In this document: piece after piece, positions 23,096 through 35,094 of the stretch
Numbering within the stretch: position 1 is the stretch's first letter
How the letters are laid out: each line of letters starts with the position of its first letter
Origin: Echeneis naucrates
Lineage: Eukaryota > Chordata > Actinopteri > Carangiformes > Echeneidae
Assembly: GCF_900963305.1 (NCBI RefSeq)
Contig: NC_042529.1
Coordinates: forward strand, 988,001-1,052,000
Length of the DNA: 64,000 nt
Direction of reading: 5' to 3'
Program-made: the position numbers and the translations under genes
Notes under the pieces: generated by a model
What the model saw: only the letters and a program-made list of their open reading frames with translations
Databases searched by the model: none
What the model was told of the DNA's origin: nothing

Positions 23096-25749
23096 ACCTT
23101 CTGTGTCCCTTTTCCACTCCAGTGTCTGATAAACTGCTTCTCCTACTTGCTTCTTTCAGGGTATAGCAGAAGTCCTTCATCTGGGCTGTTATGTATGAAT
23201 GAATTTGTTTCCCTTTCTCAAATGGACTTTTTTATGAGCATGTAATGTCATTCTGTTGTGTAGATTTGTTGCCTTATTTTAAATGTGTGGTGTAATTTTT
23301 CATTTTCAGTGTTTTGTCATATTTTAAAATGTATGATCTGAATAAGTACAAGTAGATAACACGGCTCGGTGTGGGCCAGCTGTAAAGTGGGGCTCCAGAA
23401 AATTCAAGAAGCAAAGCTAATCAGGCCACTGAAGGGAGGCGGCGTCTCCTAGCATCAGTGCGAATGAGATGATACGGCCTGTTGATGATCGTGGATGCAG
23501 CAGGAAGCTTCTGGAACGGTCTGCTCGCCCACTCCACCTTTGTTATGCAACTATCTCACCATCTGCTTTCGGAAAAACCCTCCAATCCTCCACCTGCAGA
23601 ACCTCTGAGATCATCAGAGTAAAGCCCCGCAGTGACAATAATCTAATCTTAAGGCAGCAATAACTGAAATATTTTCCTTTTAATAGGTCAAACACTCCCC
23701 CCACCCCCAAAAAAGACACAAAATCCAAACAGGACCATTCCCACAATGCAATTCAGCAGCATCTCTCATTAGAGCCTGCAGAGCCTGGTCCCATTTCAGG
23801 AGCTGCATCCTTCACAGTTAGCATTTAAAGGTCGACAGCTTCCTTCTTTTCCTCAGGGTGGAGCCTTCATGGCTCAGCATATTCAAGATTTATTACACAC
23901 TGAATGGAAGCAACAACACCAACAGAGAGCCAGCGGTCATGACACTGTAACGGGGAGTATGGGGTCAGATCTGCTCCATTCAGCAACCAAAGGACTAAAA
24001 AAATTTCCATTTTTTATCAACAGTGTGTTCCACATTTTATTTTAGGGGGCACGTGTTGTGGGCGGAGCTCACAGTTTGACATCACTGTCTGAGGGTGTGT
24101 CCTTCCATAGCTGCTCCTGATGACCCTTAAGCTCTCAGCAGGGGGCCATGAGGGCACACGTGTCTGACTCCCTGTATATCAGTGAGCAATTTGCCTCGCA
24201 TGAATCTCTAACTGGTTGTGCCAGTTGAAAGCGAAGAATGTGAAGAAGAAATCATAATCAAGTGACAAACATTAGCAGTTGGATTTTTGGTGAATTATTG
24301 ATTTAAATGTCACACAGAGTAATATTCCTCATTGACTTGCAGAGCTGGGTAACCCCATGTTTCCTGCTTACTCATGTGATCAGATGCAGCTTCATTTTGG
24401 TAGAATTTTACACTGGCATGATGTGAAGTGACACATTAACGCAGTGGCATTGGCAATAATCTGTCCTGAGTTTTTCCATCACGTCAGAGTCACTGCGCTG
24501 CGTGTGATCAGTGAAAGGCCTCTTCTGTAATCCGCCGTTTAACCCAGATCAAAGAATAGGTGAGTGGCAAGCTGTCAGGGCAGACAAGAGCTGCCCACTG
24601 GCTCTTCTGTAATCAGGACTTACAGTATCACCATCACAGGACGAACGTTTACTCAGTCAGGAGAGATCGGGGTCAGCATCGCCTCAGAAACTGGTCCTGA
24701 ACAGGCAGCAGGTTGTGTTCACTACAGAAAGAAATAATTAGATGAATATATAAGTAAATGCACTCACACAAAATTTGTGAATAGATCATTTAAATATTTG
24801 ATACTTCTGCACAAAATACTGTCTCCTTACATGAGTAGACGGTTTGATGGACATGTTTCGCCCCCAAGTGGCTGTAACTTGAAAAAAAAAAAAATTCTGA
24901 AAACAATTCTGAAAAAGAAATTTTTATTTAGCCAATAAATTCATTCCTGAAAACAAATAAACAAATAATTTAAATATATCTTTCAATATACTGAAGCAAA
25001 ATTATAAAAATAAACTTCAAACAGACTCTTCAAGCATCCCACAAACTGACACACAAATGGTCTTCATGACAATCAAACAATGAATTTATAGCAATGATTC
25101 ACAGACTTAAATGAAAGCACAAGCTAAAATGTTTTCAGCCAGTGATTAATGCGGAAGTCACACACTTTCAGAAACCCACAACTCTACACACCTTTAGGAT
25201 TAACATATTATAGTAAAAATACTACATTTTCAATACTTTCTTTACTGGAGTGTAGCATGCAGACGCTGTTTTAATCAGATTTTTTGTCATTGTTTTTGTA
25301 TTAGCCATAGTAAATAAATAATGGCTGACCTTGGCCCGAAGACCGAAGAAACCTGGGATCTAAACCTCTAATTAGTGAATGAGCAGCTCAACCTCCTGAG
25401 CCTCAGCTGCTCCCTGAGAAATATTAAAATTCTATTGTGGCTGTAAATAATTTAATACTTCTGTTATGTGGCAACAGTAAAGTAATTGATAAAAGCTCTT
25501 TCCAGACAAAATATCTATAAAACAATAATTAAACAGAATATATTAAATTATGTTAGCACTGTGGCTCGACAACAAGAAGGTGGTGGGTTCAGTTCCCGGC
25601 CTGGGGCCTCCTAGGACATCCTGTTCGGGTTCATTGGTGACTCTAAATTGCCTGTAGGTCTTTTTCTTAAAAGCTCTGCAGATGCAACAGAGGTGGAGGT
25701 GAAAATGTCAACTGCTTTACAAAATGTTTAGACTGGAGGCCAGAGGCAG
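23096..25749. other. Gap upstream of pde6g and downstream of oxld1
   Basis: No exon-like frame was recognised. The stretch is AT-rich from about 24750 to 25550 and contains a short partial SINE-like copy (25550-25662). The last part next to 25750 is probably oxld1 3' untranslated sequence. Photoreceptor enhancers for pde6g could lie here but none is demonstrable by eye. Confidence 0.4.
25550..25662 (+). repeat. Short partial copy of the SINE-like repeat
   Basis: It shares the order of words GTTAGCACTGTGGC, ACAAGAAGGTGGTGGGTTC and CCCGG with the copy at 17991-18246, then jumps to TTGGTGACTCTAAATTGCC, a later part of the same common fish repeat. The middle is missing, so this copy is internally deleted. 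Confidence 0.6.
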
Positions 25750-26699
25750 TCACGTCTTCTTCAACAGCCTAATCTCCATCTTTAAGTAGGATTTAAGGTT
25801 CTCATCGAAGACGTTCTCCTCAACAGCAGCGAGTGCCCGGTCTCCTCCATCGTGGTAGTACATCAGCAGCTGCTCCGCGTGTTCGATCCACACGCAGTTG
25901 TGACAGCCACTCATGCAGCAGTATGTGGGAGCCGGCGGAGGACCCTGGTCAGGTGACCAGGTGGAGGAGGTGCTGTGGCTGGGTCCTGGCTCGGTGCACT
26001 CTGGGATCGGGGAGTCAGTCAGTGTGGGGGGAGGAGGGGACCGTGGTCCCGTAGAGAAGCAGCGCTGGGTCCTGATGTCGAGACCTCTCCTCCATGACGG
26101 CTGTGGGGAGTGACAGAGGTGATGTCTCGGGGGCAGCAGGGAGAGGATGCACAGCTGAAAAACAATACAACATGATCAATTGCTGAAAACAGCTGGCTGC
26201 CATGTAACTGAATTTTGTATTCTTTATGTATTTCTGGTTGTGGAGAATCATTCAAATTTGGAAAACAAGTGAGACAGACAAAGCTGTGACTTCTCTCATA
26301 GCTTTGCTATAGGTGATCATTTAGGAATGTAACAGTAGGACCAAAGACATGACTAAATACTGACCCCCCCCTCCTCAGTGAAGTATCAGATATCATCATT
26401 AAATACAACATGTTCTGGTGCTTTCTAAAGCTTCTAAATATCTTTTTTAACAACAGTCTCAGCAGGTCAAACTTGGCTAAATTAGGCTAAAGCTAACAGA
26501 GCTGCCAGCAGAGTTTTGTAGCTAAAAAAATTGAGGAATAAAATAAACACAGAACGAGAGAAAACGAATGTGAATAAAGGGAGGTAAACTGAAAGTCAAC
26601 GGCTCGGAATGATGTTTGCTAGGCTAGTAGCTTTAGCCGTTAGCTCACCTTCGGTAGAGACACCGATGCCCTGACTGCCTTTACGCCCAGAGGAAGCAT
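25750..26699 (-). CDS. oxld1: Oxidoreductase-like domain-containing protein 1
   Basis: Two exons (26649-26699 and 25750-26154) join in phase to 151 residues. Exon 1 encodes a short positively charged, Ser/Val/Leu-rich start ([17 protein letters not shown]) that resembles a mitochondrial targeting peptide. A Pro/Ser/Thr-rich spacer follows. The C-terminal 65 residues are the oxidoreductase-like domain, with the cysteine cluster [18 protein letters not shown] and the conserved end [16 protein letters not shown]. The molecular role of this family is not established; the cysteine cluster suggests metal or redox chemistry, which is inference. Human OXLD1 also lies next to PDE6G, which supports the call. 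Confidence 0.93.
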
Positions 26700-28228
26700 C
26701 AGGGCGGACAGGAGGGACGTGAGGTGCCGGTTGTGTCTCCGATGTGGTTGGTTTACATTGTTCTACGAGCCGTTTCTGTTTTCTCCGTTTCGCCTGCTAG
26801 TCGCGCTGCGTCTCTCCAGTTTGTCCTTCAATGCATCATTGTAAACAAAAGAGTTCATTGGCCGAGGCAAAAATCATGTGGCGATTTTAACCAATAGGAA
26901 GAAGAGAACGGTATGTAGGCGTGTCCTAGGAATCTGGCTGCATGTCCGACTTTCCGTCCAGAAGGTGTCAGTGTTTCATCAATATTTCCTGCTATAATTA
27001 GATTTTACTAATATTTTATCATTAGTCAAGAACACACAAGGTGTAGGCCAGAAATTCTAAAGTGCCATAAATATTATTCCTCCTCTGGCAGAAAATATAC
27101 AGCAGATTTAATCACTTTAGCTCGGTTTCATTTGATTTCCTGTTGCTGCCTGCACCAGTTTTCCAGGCCCAGATCTGATTTCATTGAGCTCTTTTGTATT
27201 TTTTATTTTTTTCCCAGGTGCCCTGTGAGGACCAGGACAGGAACTTCGAGTCATGAATTTGATCCTCACAATAAAAAACTAATCTGAGTCTTTTCAAAGC
27301 TGATGATTTAGAATAACGTAACAATCCAGCTGGAGTTTTGTACATGTTAATTAAAAATAATAATAAAAAACAGATAGAAACAGCAACATCCAAAACATTA
27401 AACTCACAGATTACATTGTTTTAATGATAACACATGTGATTTAAAACTTAAATTACATTGAGAGGTAACTTCCATTTCCCATACACCTGCGTTAGGTTTC
27501 ATACTGTAAGAAGAAATGATTATTTCTGGGTCTCCTTGCAGTGTTTCCACTGGCCTAGATCATGATGAATTATGTTGCACTGTGCTGAAATAGCATTCAA
27601 ACCACAGTAAAGCAGATTTAGGGAGTGAATGTGTAAACCCTCTTTCTTTGTGCGACTGTGGCTCCGTGATGCTGTACCGGCCATACCATACCACTTTCCC
27701 AGATATGTGACCCATTTACTGATCCGTGAGATTGTGTGTGTGTGTGTGTTTGGTACATGGAAGAGAGCGTGAGTCTTAGCTCCCCACAGGCCTCAGTGTT
27801 TGCAAGCCACAGCCATGGTAACATGGTGTGGAAACACAGCAGCTGCTGGGCCGGGCATGAGATACCAGGTGTGTGGTGGGGCATGTTATCTCACCACAGG
27901 CCCCTCTCACAATGAGACTTTCTCCCAAAGGAGAGGCTCGTTTTCTTCATAGAAACTCAGACCTTCATTCAAACACATAAAACCAACTCCAGCATAAAAG
28001 CAGCTGAAGCAGACGATGAAAGAACATGAAAGGATCTTAATAGTAGCAAATAGAAGGGAGCTGCATGAACAGACAAATATTCAACAGTATTAGTCTAATG
28101 ATAATGGTTTAATCATTAATACAATAGCTTCCACTACATAGAGGTTTTTATTAACATGAGCTGTCCCTGATGGTTTATATTTCAACCTGAGGGCAAACAC
28201 AATGACCAGATTTGTCTTACTTCAGTGA

Positions 28229-28395
28229 CAGTAGGTAGGTGGGTGGGAAGGTCGGTATAGAAGAGTGGGAACGTAGGTATGAGGGAAGGGAGGTAGGAAG
28301 CTGGGTGCGTTGGTATGATAGGTAGGGAGGAACATTAGTAGGTAGTTAGTTTGGAAGGCAGGTAGGAGAGTCGGTGGACAGGTAGGTGAAGAAGT
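28229..28395. repeat. Degenerate GGTAGG-type tandem repeat
   Basis: The words GTAGGT, GGTAGG and GGGAGG recur at short irregular spacing for about 165 bases. The purine bias is strong. It looks like a decayed minisatellite. Confidence 0.7.
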
Positions 28396-31300
28396 CAAAC
28401 AATGAGCTAAATCATTAAGATAAGGAGAGCTGCAGGTTTGTCACGATAATCTGTAAAAACAGCAGTGACGTGATATTAAAGTTGTCCCTAAAAAACCAAA
28501 ACACTGAGCACAGACTCTGTAGAGCTGAGGGGAAGTGCAGCGTCAGGGGTTCGTTCATTCTTCACATCTGAATGACGTCCACGCAGAAGGGGACTAAATT
28601 TAGGTCGGTCATGGTTTAGATGGTCCAGCAGTGGTCGGCTCCTTTGGCCCAGAATCTCTCAGGTATGTCAGGTATGTGAACACAGAGGAGGCTGAGGACT
28701 CTGACTGCCACCAGCCTCCTCACCGCCCCCACCCCACATCCAGCCTGCTCCTGCTGATGGATTAGGTTTCTCTCTCCACCTTTTCCCTGGAAATCCTGGA
28801 GCCCTTCAGTCCTGGCAGGCATTTCCTGAGGGGCCCTTCGCCTGCAGACTGGGTGGAAGACAGATTAAGTCAGGCACATGATAAATGCTTAAGGAAAAGA
28901 AGCTCGAGGGAGACCATTTTAGATAAAGTTTGAAACATTTCACATGACCCAGTGGTTCCCAAAATACGGTCTGAAGACTCCTCTGGGTCCTTAAGGGGGT
29001 TCCAGACTGCCTTTTGTTATTTTTACTCATGAATTGGAAAACATAACAGCAGCATTGTGGGTCATTTTTTGGAATCTGTTGGCTGATCTGGCACAACAGA
29101 AAAAGTTCAACCTGACGCAAACTGAAGGTGCCTTTGATGAGAGCTGAGGAATTGCTCCGTTGCTGATAATCCCACTGAGACCTGGAGCGTGCATTTCTAA
29201 CAACTTGTTGCACATTAAAGAGCAGTTCACCATTCCACAGTGCATGGGAATGTTTTTCCAGGAATGTAAACCAAACAAATAAGAATTTCACAGTAGTTCA
29301 TGACCCCAAATTAAAGGCAAAAGATATGTTGTCTGAAATGAAGGTCTGATCTTGAATGAAGGGATATTTTCTAACTGCAGCTGTGTCAACAGTCTGGGCG
29401 AACAGGTTCCCTTAAAACTGGGTAAAGTGGCAACAAGCCATTTCTGTTTGGCAGCACCAGATTTAATCCAGCTGATAATAAAGTGTGCTGTTTTAGAGTT
29501 GAGTTGAGTTTTTGATGAACTGAAAATCTGACAGCTTCGGCTAAAAAGGCAGCAAAGAGCTGTTTTGGTGCTCAGGTGTCCTTCCTCAAGGTCTTCCTGC
29601 TGGACTCACAGCACCAGCTTTGTCCTGAGTGCACAAAGACCCCACTGTTCATTTACCCCGGAGTGTATGGCAGCTGTGTCATTGCCCTCAAATGACAAGT
29701 CAATGGCACACCTCAAATGGCAACTTGTCAGAATTGGCAGAAACATGTTTGTGTGTGTCAGGAGGCTGAAACAGGAGAGCGGCTGGAGTTTACCCAATAA
29801 AAGTCAAACCGAGACTAAAGTTAGAGACCAATGTGCTTCCTGTTTGGTTTAATGAGGCACTTGGGTCCATAGATAAACAGAGAGATAGGGATCAATGCAT
29901 CTTTTCAAATAGGTGAATGCAAATGGATCTTATTTATATCATAAATCCAAAAGCGTTAACACAGCACAGTTATATCCACACACTCTTTACTCTGAATACT
30001 GCTCAGCTCAAACTGCTGGTAAATCATTCTTGAGTTTTACTGACGAGGTCACATGAAGTTCTGCGAGGGTTAAGTAACCGTGAATGAAGGGAGGTGAATG
30101 TACGGCGTGTTTCAGTGGCCCCAGACATTAACACCTCCGTCACTAAACGCCTCGGGCTCCATTCAGCAGCTCTGTGGAGGATGTGAAGCTGTTAATGAAC
30201 AGACTCACTTCGCCTTCTGCAGAGCTGTTTTAACTTGAATGCTCATTATAAGATGAGAGAGCGGAGCAGAACAAACGAGGGCTGTGAATGTTCATCTCTG
30301 ATCCTGATGTGAAGTCATGGGTGGCTGAGGGTTGTTGGGGGGTGCTGAGGACGCGAGGGGCAGCGACACACTTGGAGGGAGTGGGTGTGTGTTTGAACAG
30401 AGGGGCTTTCTCTCAGGTTGTACCAGAGTTCAGGTTGGGCAGTTTGTCAGTGAGTAAACAAAAGAAAGGCACAAAGCAGTCGAGGAAAATACAGTTTCAA
30501 AGTATTGAGATGGTTGAACTTTTCCATTTTAAAGCTGCATTAATCCATATTTTTCGTTAATGTTGTCTTTGTTGCACTCATAATGGAGCATTTTACATCA
30601 TGATGCAAAGTGTGTACGATCTGTGTCACTGTGCTGTGGATACTAAAGCCACTTAGATCAGGTGTGTTATATATGAGCTAGATGTGTTTGTGTGCCACTC
30701 GCTGATTGAACAGCTCAGATATTTGTACTATCAGCAGGATGCAGGCCCCCAATGAGCTCTCACAGTCCTGACGCTGCTCCTCCAGGAAGTTGTGTTACCT
30801 TCCATGTTCACAGCCGCCTGAGTGAGTCAGACCACAAACTGAGGCTTAGTGGATTTTATGGGCACACAGATCTCACAGGGGTGTCCTGTTTTTGTGAAGC
30901 TTACTCTAAAAATGACATTGAGTATCTGGTTTAGAGAAAAAAATTACTTTGTAAGTAATTTAAATCAACCAATAATTCCAACAGAAAGGTGTTTGTTACC
31001 ACATTGGCTTCATTTTCACGCTCCCGTGGCAGTCCTCATTTAAAACTAACATTTCCACCGAGCTGTCAGATCAGCTGACAGCTTGGGCTGGCAGCGGGCT
31101 GACTTGGTCCCTCAAAAGGTTCCTCTTCCTCGGGGAAATGTCCTTCCACCAGGAAACCAGATGATAGCTGTGAGGGGAATGCTTTGTCATGAGGAGCAAG
31201 TTGTGTAATCTAAATAAAGGTTGAAATGGAGAGCTCCATTTTTTACTCTGACCCAGGAGACCTTACATAATATATTGGTTCTATTAGCTGCGGCTGCATA

Positions 31301-31918
31301 ATAAATTGAGGGCAGAGCTTTTATCAATAAACATGATCACAAAAGTGTGAGACATAAAGGGTTGGAAACAACAAAGCATCATATTGTGTATTCTGTTTAT
31401 CTTGACACGTGTGTTATCTGAGCTGTAGCAGGACTTTTACTGCAGCATCTGTCACATGGCACAAAAAAAAGAAGTGACAGCAGGACCTGCTGAGGTGAAG
31501 AAAGACCTTGGACCTGGTGTTGTTTCACTTCCTCAGGAGACCTGGAGGTTATCGGGCCACAGCAGCTGGATCAGATCTTTAAATCACAGCAGCATGAAGA
31601 AATACGAGCTGGACCAGATCTGTGTTTCTGTTGTCTGGGGATCCACGTCAGGAGATTACATAAGAACTGGAAAGGGATCAGCATTTTGGGAAATTGATCC
31701 ATTTGCTTTCTGAAAGTCATGAGATCAATTTCAAACAGGCGGGGCATTCTGGCTGACATGTTTATTTTGTGTGGTTAATTAATTCACAAATAAATGTTTG
31801 ACATATTGACTTGGTTATTTAAGCAGAGCTTACACAAATGAAAGTTATTATGAGCAGCCCTTTGGAGGCTTATTGTTGGTAATAATGTGACAGAGAGTCT
31901 TTTCTGCATCATGACACT

Positions 31919-31945
31919 ACATATATATATATATATGTATATATA
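31919..31945. repeat. (AT)n microsatellite
   Basis: An alternating AT tract with one interruption by G. Confidence 0.9.
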
Positions 31946-33726
31946 CAAACAAATTATAATAAAAAATAAATAAACCTTCATTTGCATTTTAACTATTATA
32001 ACATTTAATCCATGTGCCTGTCACCTTCCGTTCAGACGGACTGCTGAACTAATCAGTGAGTTGAAGTTACTCAGTAGCTAACAATGTCCAAACATTTAAA
32101 GGAAGCCAGCAGCTCCAAAGTAAACACAAGAAGTCTCAACACAATGTCCAAGGACTAAGAAAAGTCCAATCTGAAAACTTCATGTTCCAGGACAGAAGTC
32201 CATCATCATATCACCTGTTACATAATGTGATAAAAAGTCACCAGTAATTTTACCGTTAACTGGATGTCTAACAAAACCAACAACACAAGTGAAGAGATGA
32301 AGTTGAGCTGCCGTGTTTCCCTCCCCAGCACAGATATTGAAGCTGATTGGGTTTGTTGGGAGCAGAGAACTGAAGCCATGATCAATTCTTTCCGTAATGA
32401 CCTTGGTGAATCCGTCCGTCTGATGTCAGCGAGGCCGGATCGATCGGGATGCTTGCAGGAGTTGATGAACATGATTGAATTTGTCGTTCATCTCATACGA
32501 CAGTTGATTTCAAATAAATCATTCTGCTGCCGACAGAATCTCCACAGGATGTTTATCTGGCCCAATAAAACCGGATTCAGAAAACACACAACTCGTGGAC
32601 TCACAGGTGAATATTTATTTTGTAAAACCCCGTCTGCCTCTGTCACACAGGATATTTAAAGTGTGACGTTGGGAAATAAATGTTTAAGCAGGTGAGTCTC
32701 TGTGCCATTTCCATCACAGCACACAGTGAATGTTGAGATTCAGGCTGCAGCTCCTGAACTGGGACGCAGCTGTCGGCCTTTTTAGGCCCACTGGGAGTTG
32801 GCTCTGGATCTGCTGAGCTTCACCTTGTTGTTTTATTTAGCTCCGACCTCTCGACTGAAGCCTTTCCTCTGACAGAGTAAATAACAAAACGAGGCTGTAA
32901 AAATCGGTTTTCAGGTGAGACGTGATGATTTGAGCATCGTTGAACTTCCTTTGTTAGCAGACAGAGAGGCTTCGGGAACAGGACTCAGTTATTTACGGAT
33001 CTTTATGTTCCTGAATAAAACACAACGATGTCTCTTGATGTATTAACACAAGCCGTATTTCCATCATCTAACCAAAACACCCGTTAAACAAACTTCACAC
33101 CTCAGTGCCGACGTTCTCACCAATTCCTGCAGAACTGAATAATTTGGACACATCCGTTAGTTAGCTGGTTAGCATTCAACAGCTAGAACTCCCACGAGGA
33201 TTTCAACAGTGATTCTCAAACCAACGGCCTCATGGGAAATGCTGTTGCACGCTAACTAAATGACAGCGTGCCCAAACAGTTTGTGTTCAGGAGGGTAAAC
33301 ATGCAATTAACCACAAATAAAATCACATTGAGCATTTTAAAATAGCAAAACAAGCTAACAGGCCGGGACTACGCCTGTCTCCTCTCCTGATTGTCTAATT
33401 GGCTGAAATTAGATAAAATAATTCATTAGCACATTGCAGCGCTATAAATAGTTTTAAATATACATATTCACACAGTGTTTACATGAATTGACACATTAAC
33501 AACATATTTACATTTTATAACAATTGAATATATGAATTTTTAGAGTTATTAACATTATTCACAACCCAGCGATAAATTCCAATAATTAAAAGCAAGATTT
33601 TTTTGTTTTGTTTAAAGTGTGACTGGAGGGAAGCAAAGCACATGAAGTACCTGCTCATATTCAGCTGGAGACCTTTAAAAATATTATCTTCGATCATTAT
33701 TGTGCCGTCAGCATCGCCTGACTGGC

Positions 33727-33763
33727 TCCCAGTTCACTCCCAGTTCACTCCCAGTTCACTCCT
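33727..33763. repeat. Three tandem copies of a 12-bp unit
   Basis: The unit CCAGTTCACTCC is repeated three times without change. Confidence 0.9.
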
Positions 33764-34980
33764 ATTAAATGGCAATCATTGCACAATGATATAAGCCTTT
33801 GTTGTGCAGTAAGGCCGTGGCTTCATCCCCTCGCTTTGACTGGCAAATGAAGCTGTCCGACTCCGGGTGCCACAGGGCAATTCAGTCAATAGAAGGTTTA
33901 TCTTTTATTTCCACCAGCCAATACGGCCATTCCCCTCCACATGTCTGGCTCAGGGTTCCTCTTAAACCAGCTTAGGGAACCTCAAATAACAGCAAATGAA
34001 AAGATGTGAACTGGAACTAGACTGACGGGGCGCTGAAGGCCGAAGTGTGTTCACCACTGGGGCGTCCTATGCAGACCGTTCCCCTGCAGAGGAAAGCAAC
34101 AGTGCAGACATCAACCAATACGATTCTAAATCAATAAACTGAAGAGCCCTCAGAAGGCAGAAGTTGGCTCTGAAAAGTTTGCAACTTCAAAATTCATACC
34201 GTTCATAGACGGAAGAATCATTTCCTGTTTGTCACCGACTGAAGTCTACGTTTAATCTAAATCCCTCAGTCACACAGATTCTGCTCTCAGCGACTTTAAT
34301 AGATCTGAAAATGAAACGTGACCTCACGACGGCTTGTCGATGTCTGAAACCACATTTTACTGCTAAAGTGGCAAAACTAACTTCCTGTCTGCTGGTAGCA
34401 TGTTCAGCTGTTTTAAACAAATGAAACGTTGTACAAACTGTTCAGAGCAAACTTAAAGCCTGTTTAATGGGCAAAGATAAAGATTTAGATGAAATAAGTT
34501 TAGTGCAGAGACACGTGCAAGTACACAGAAATGAAATGCCCCCCAAATATTTCCTGCATTAAAACAAGAGAATAGATGGAAGAACAGAACAGAGTCAGCT
34601 AAGATTCCAAAAGAGACAAAATAAAGGCACAAAGTCTGCAGAGAGAGAGAGCGCAGCAAGGTAAGATATAAAAAAACCCAAAAACTCAGACAAAGACGTG
34701 ATTCATCGTCGACCTGCAGATGAAGTTGCCATGGAGACAGCAGGAGCACAGATGTCGACAGACGCAGGAGAATAAAAGACAATCTGGAGGTAAGAAGGTG
34801 AACTGGGCCATCCAACAACATCCAGAGAGGAGGTGTGAAACAGACCGTTCTCTATCCCCCTCCCTCATCACAGTGACCGTTCGACCGTTCTGTTTTCTCA
34901 TATATCCTGTCTATCTGCTGTCATATGTCTGATATGTGGGTTGTGTGTCTGTTGTATGTGGGTGCTTTGGACCTTTCTGT

Positions 34981-35022
34981 GTAAGCTACTGGATGCATTA
35001 ATAAAGTATCTGTCTGTCTGGA
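34981..35022 (+). repeat. Possible retroposon 3' tail
   Basis: ATTAATAAAGTATCTG followed by short TCTG repeats resembles the 3' ends of common fish retroposons, which often finish with this AATAAAGTATCT word and a tetranucleotide run. The body upstream (34700-34980) was not identified. It lies on the strand opposite to gprc5c, in its probable 3' untranslated region. Confidence 0.3.
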
Positions 35023-35094
35023 ATGAGGACGACTGTGGAACGAGGAAGAAGAAGAAGAAAAGAAGAGGAGGAGGAGGAGACGTCGGAGGGGGCT

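Larger units (their letters stand above)
26700..35094. other. Gene-poor 8.4 kb stretch between oxld1 and gprc5c
   Basis: The first 250 bases are the GC-richer 5' flank of oxld1, preceded within the gene by several TTAGC words (26480-26645). After that no exon with convincing splice sites was found on either strand. The rest is AT-rich with tandem repeats (28229-28395, 31919-31945, 33727-33763). The last kilobase is likely gprc5c 3' untranslated sequence. Human CCDC137 lies next to OXLD1, but no matching exon was seen here. Confidence 0.45.
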
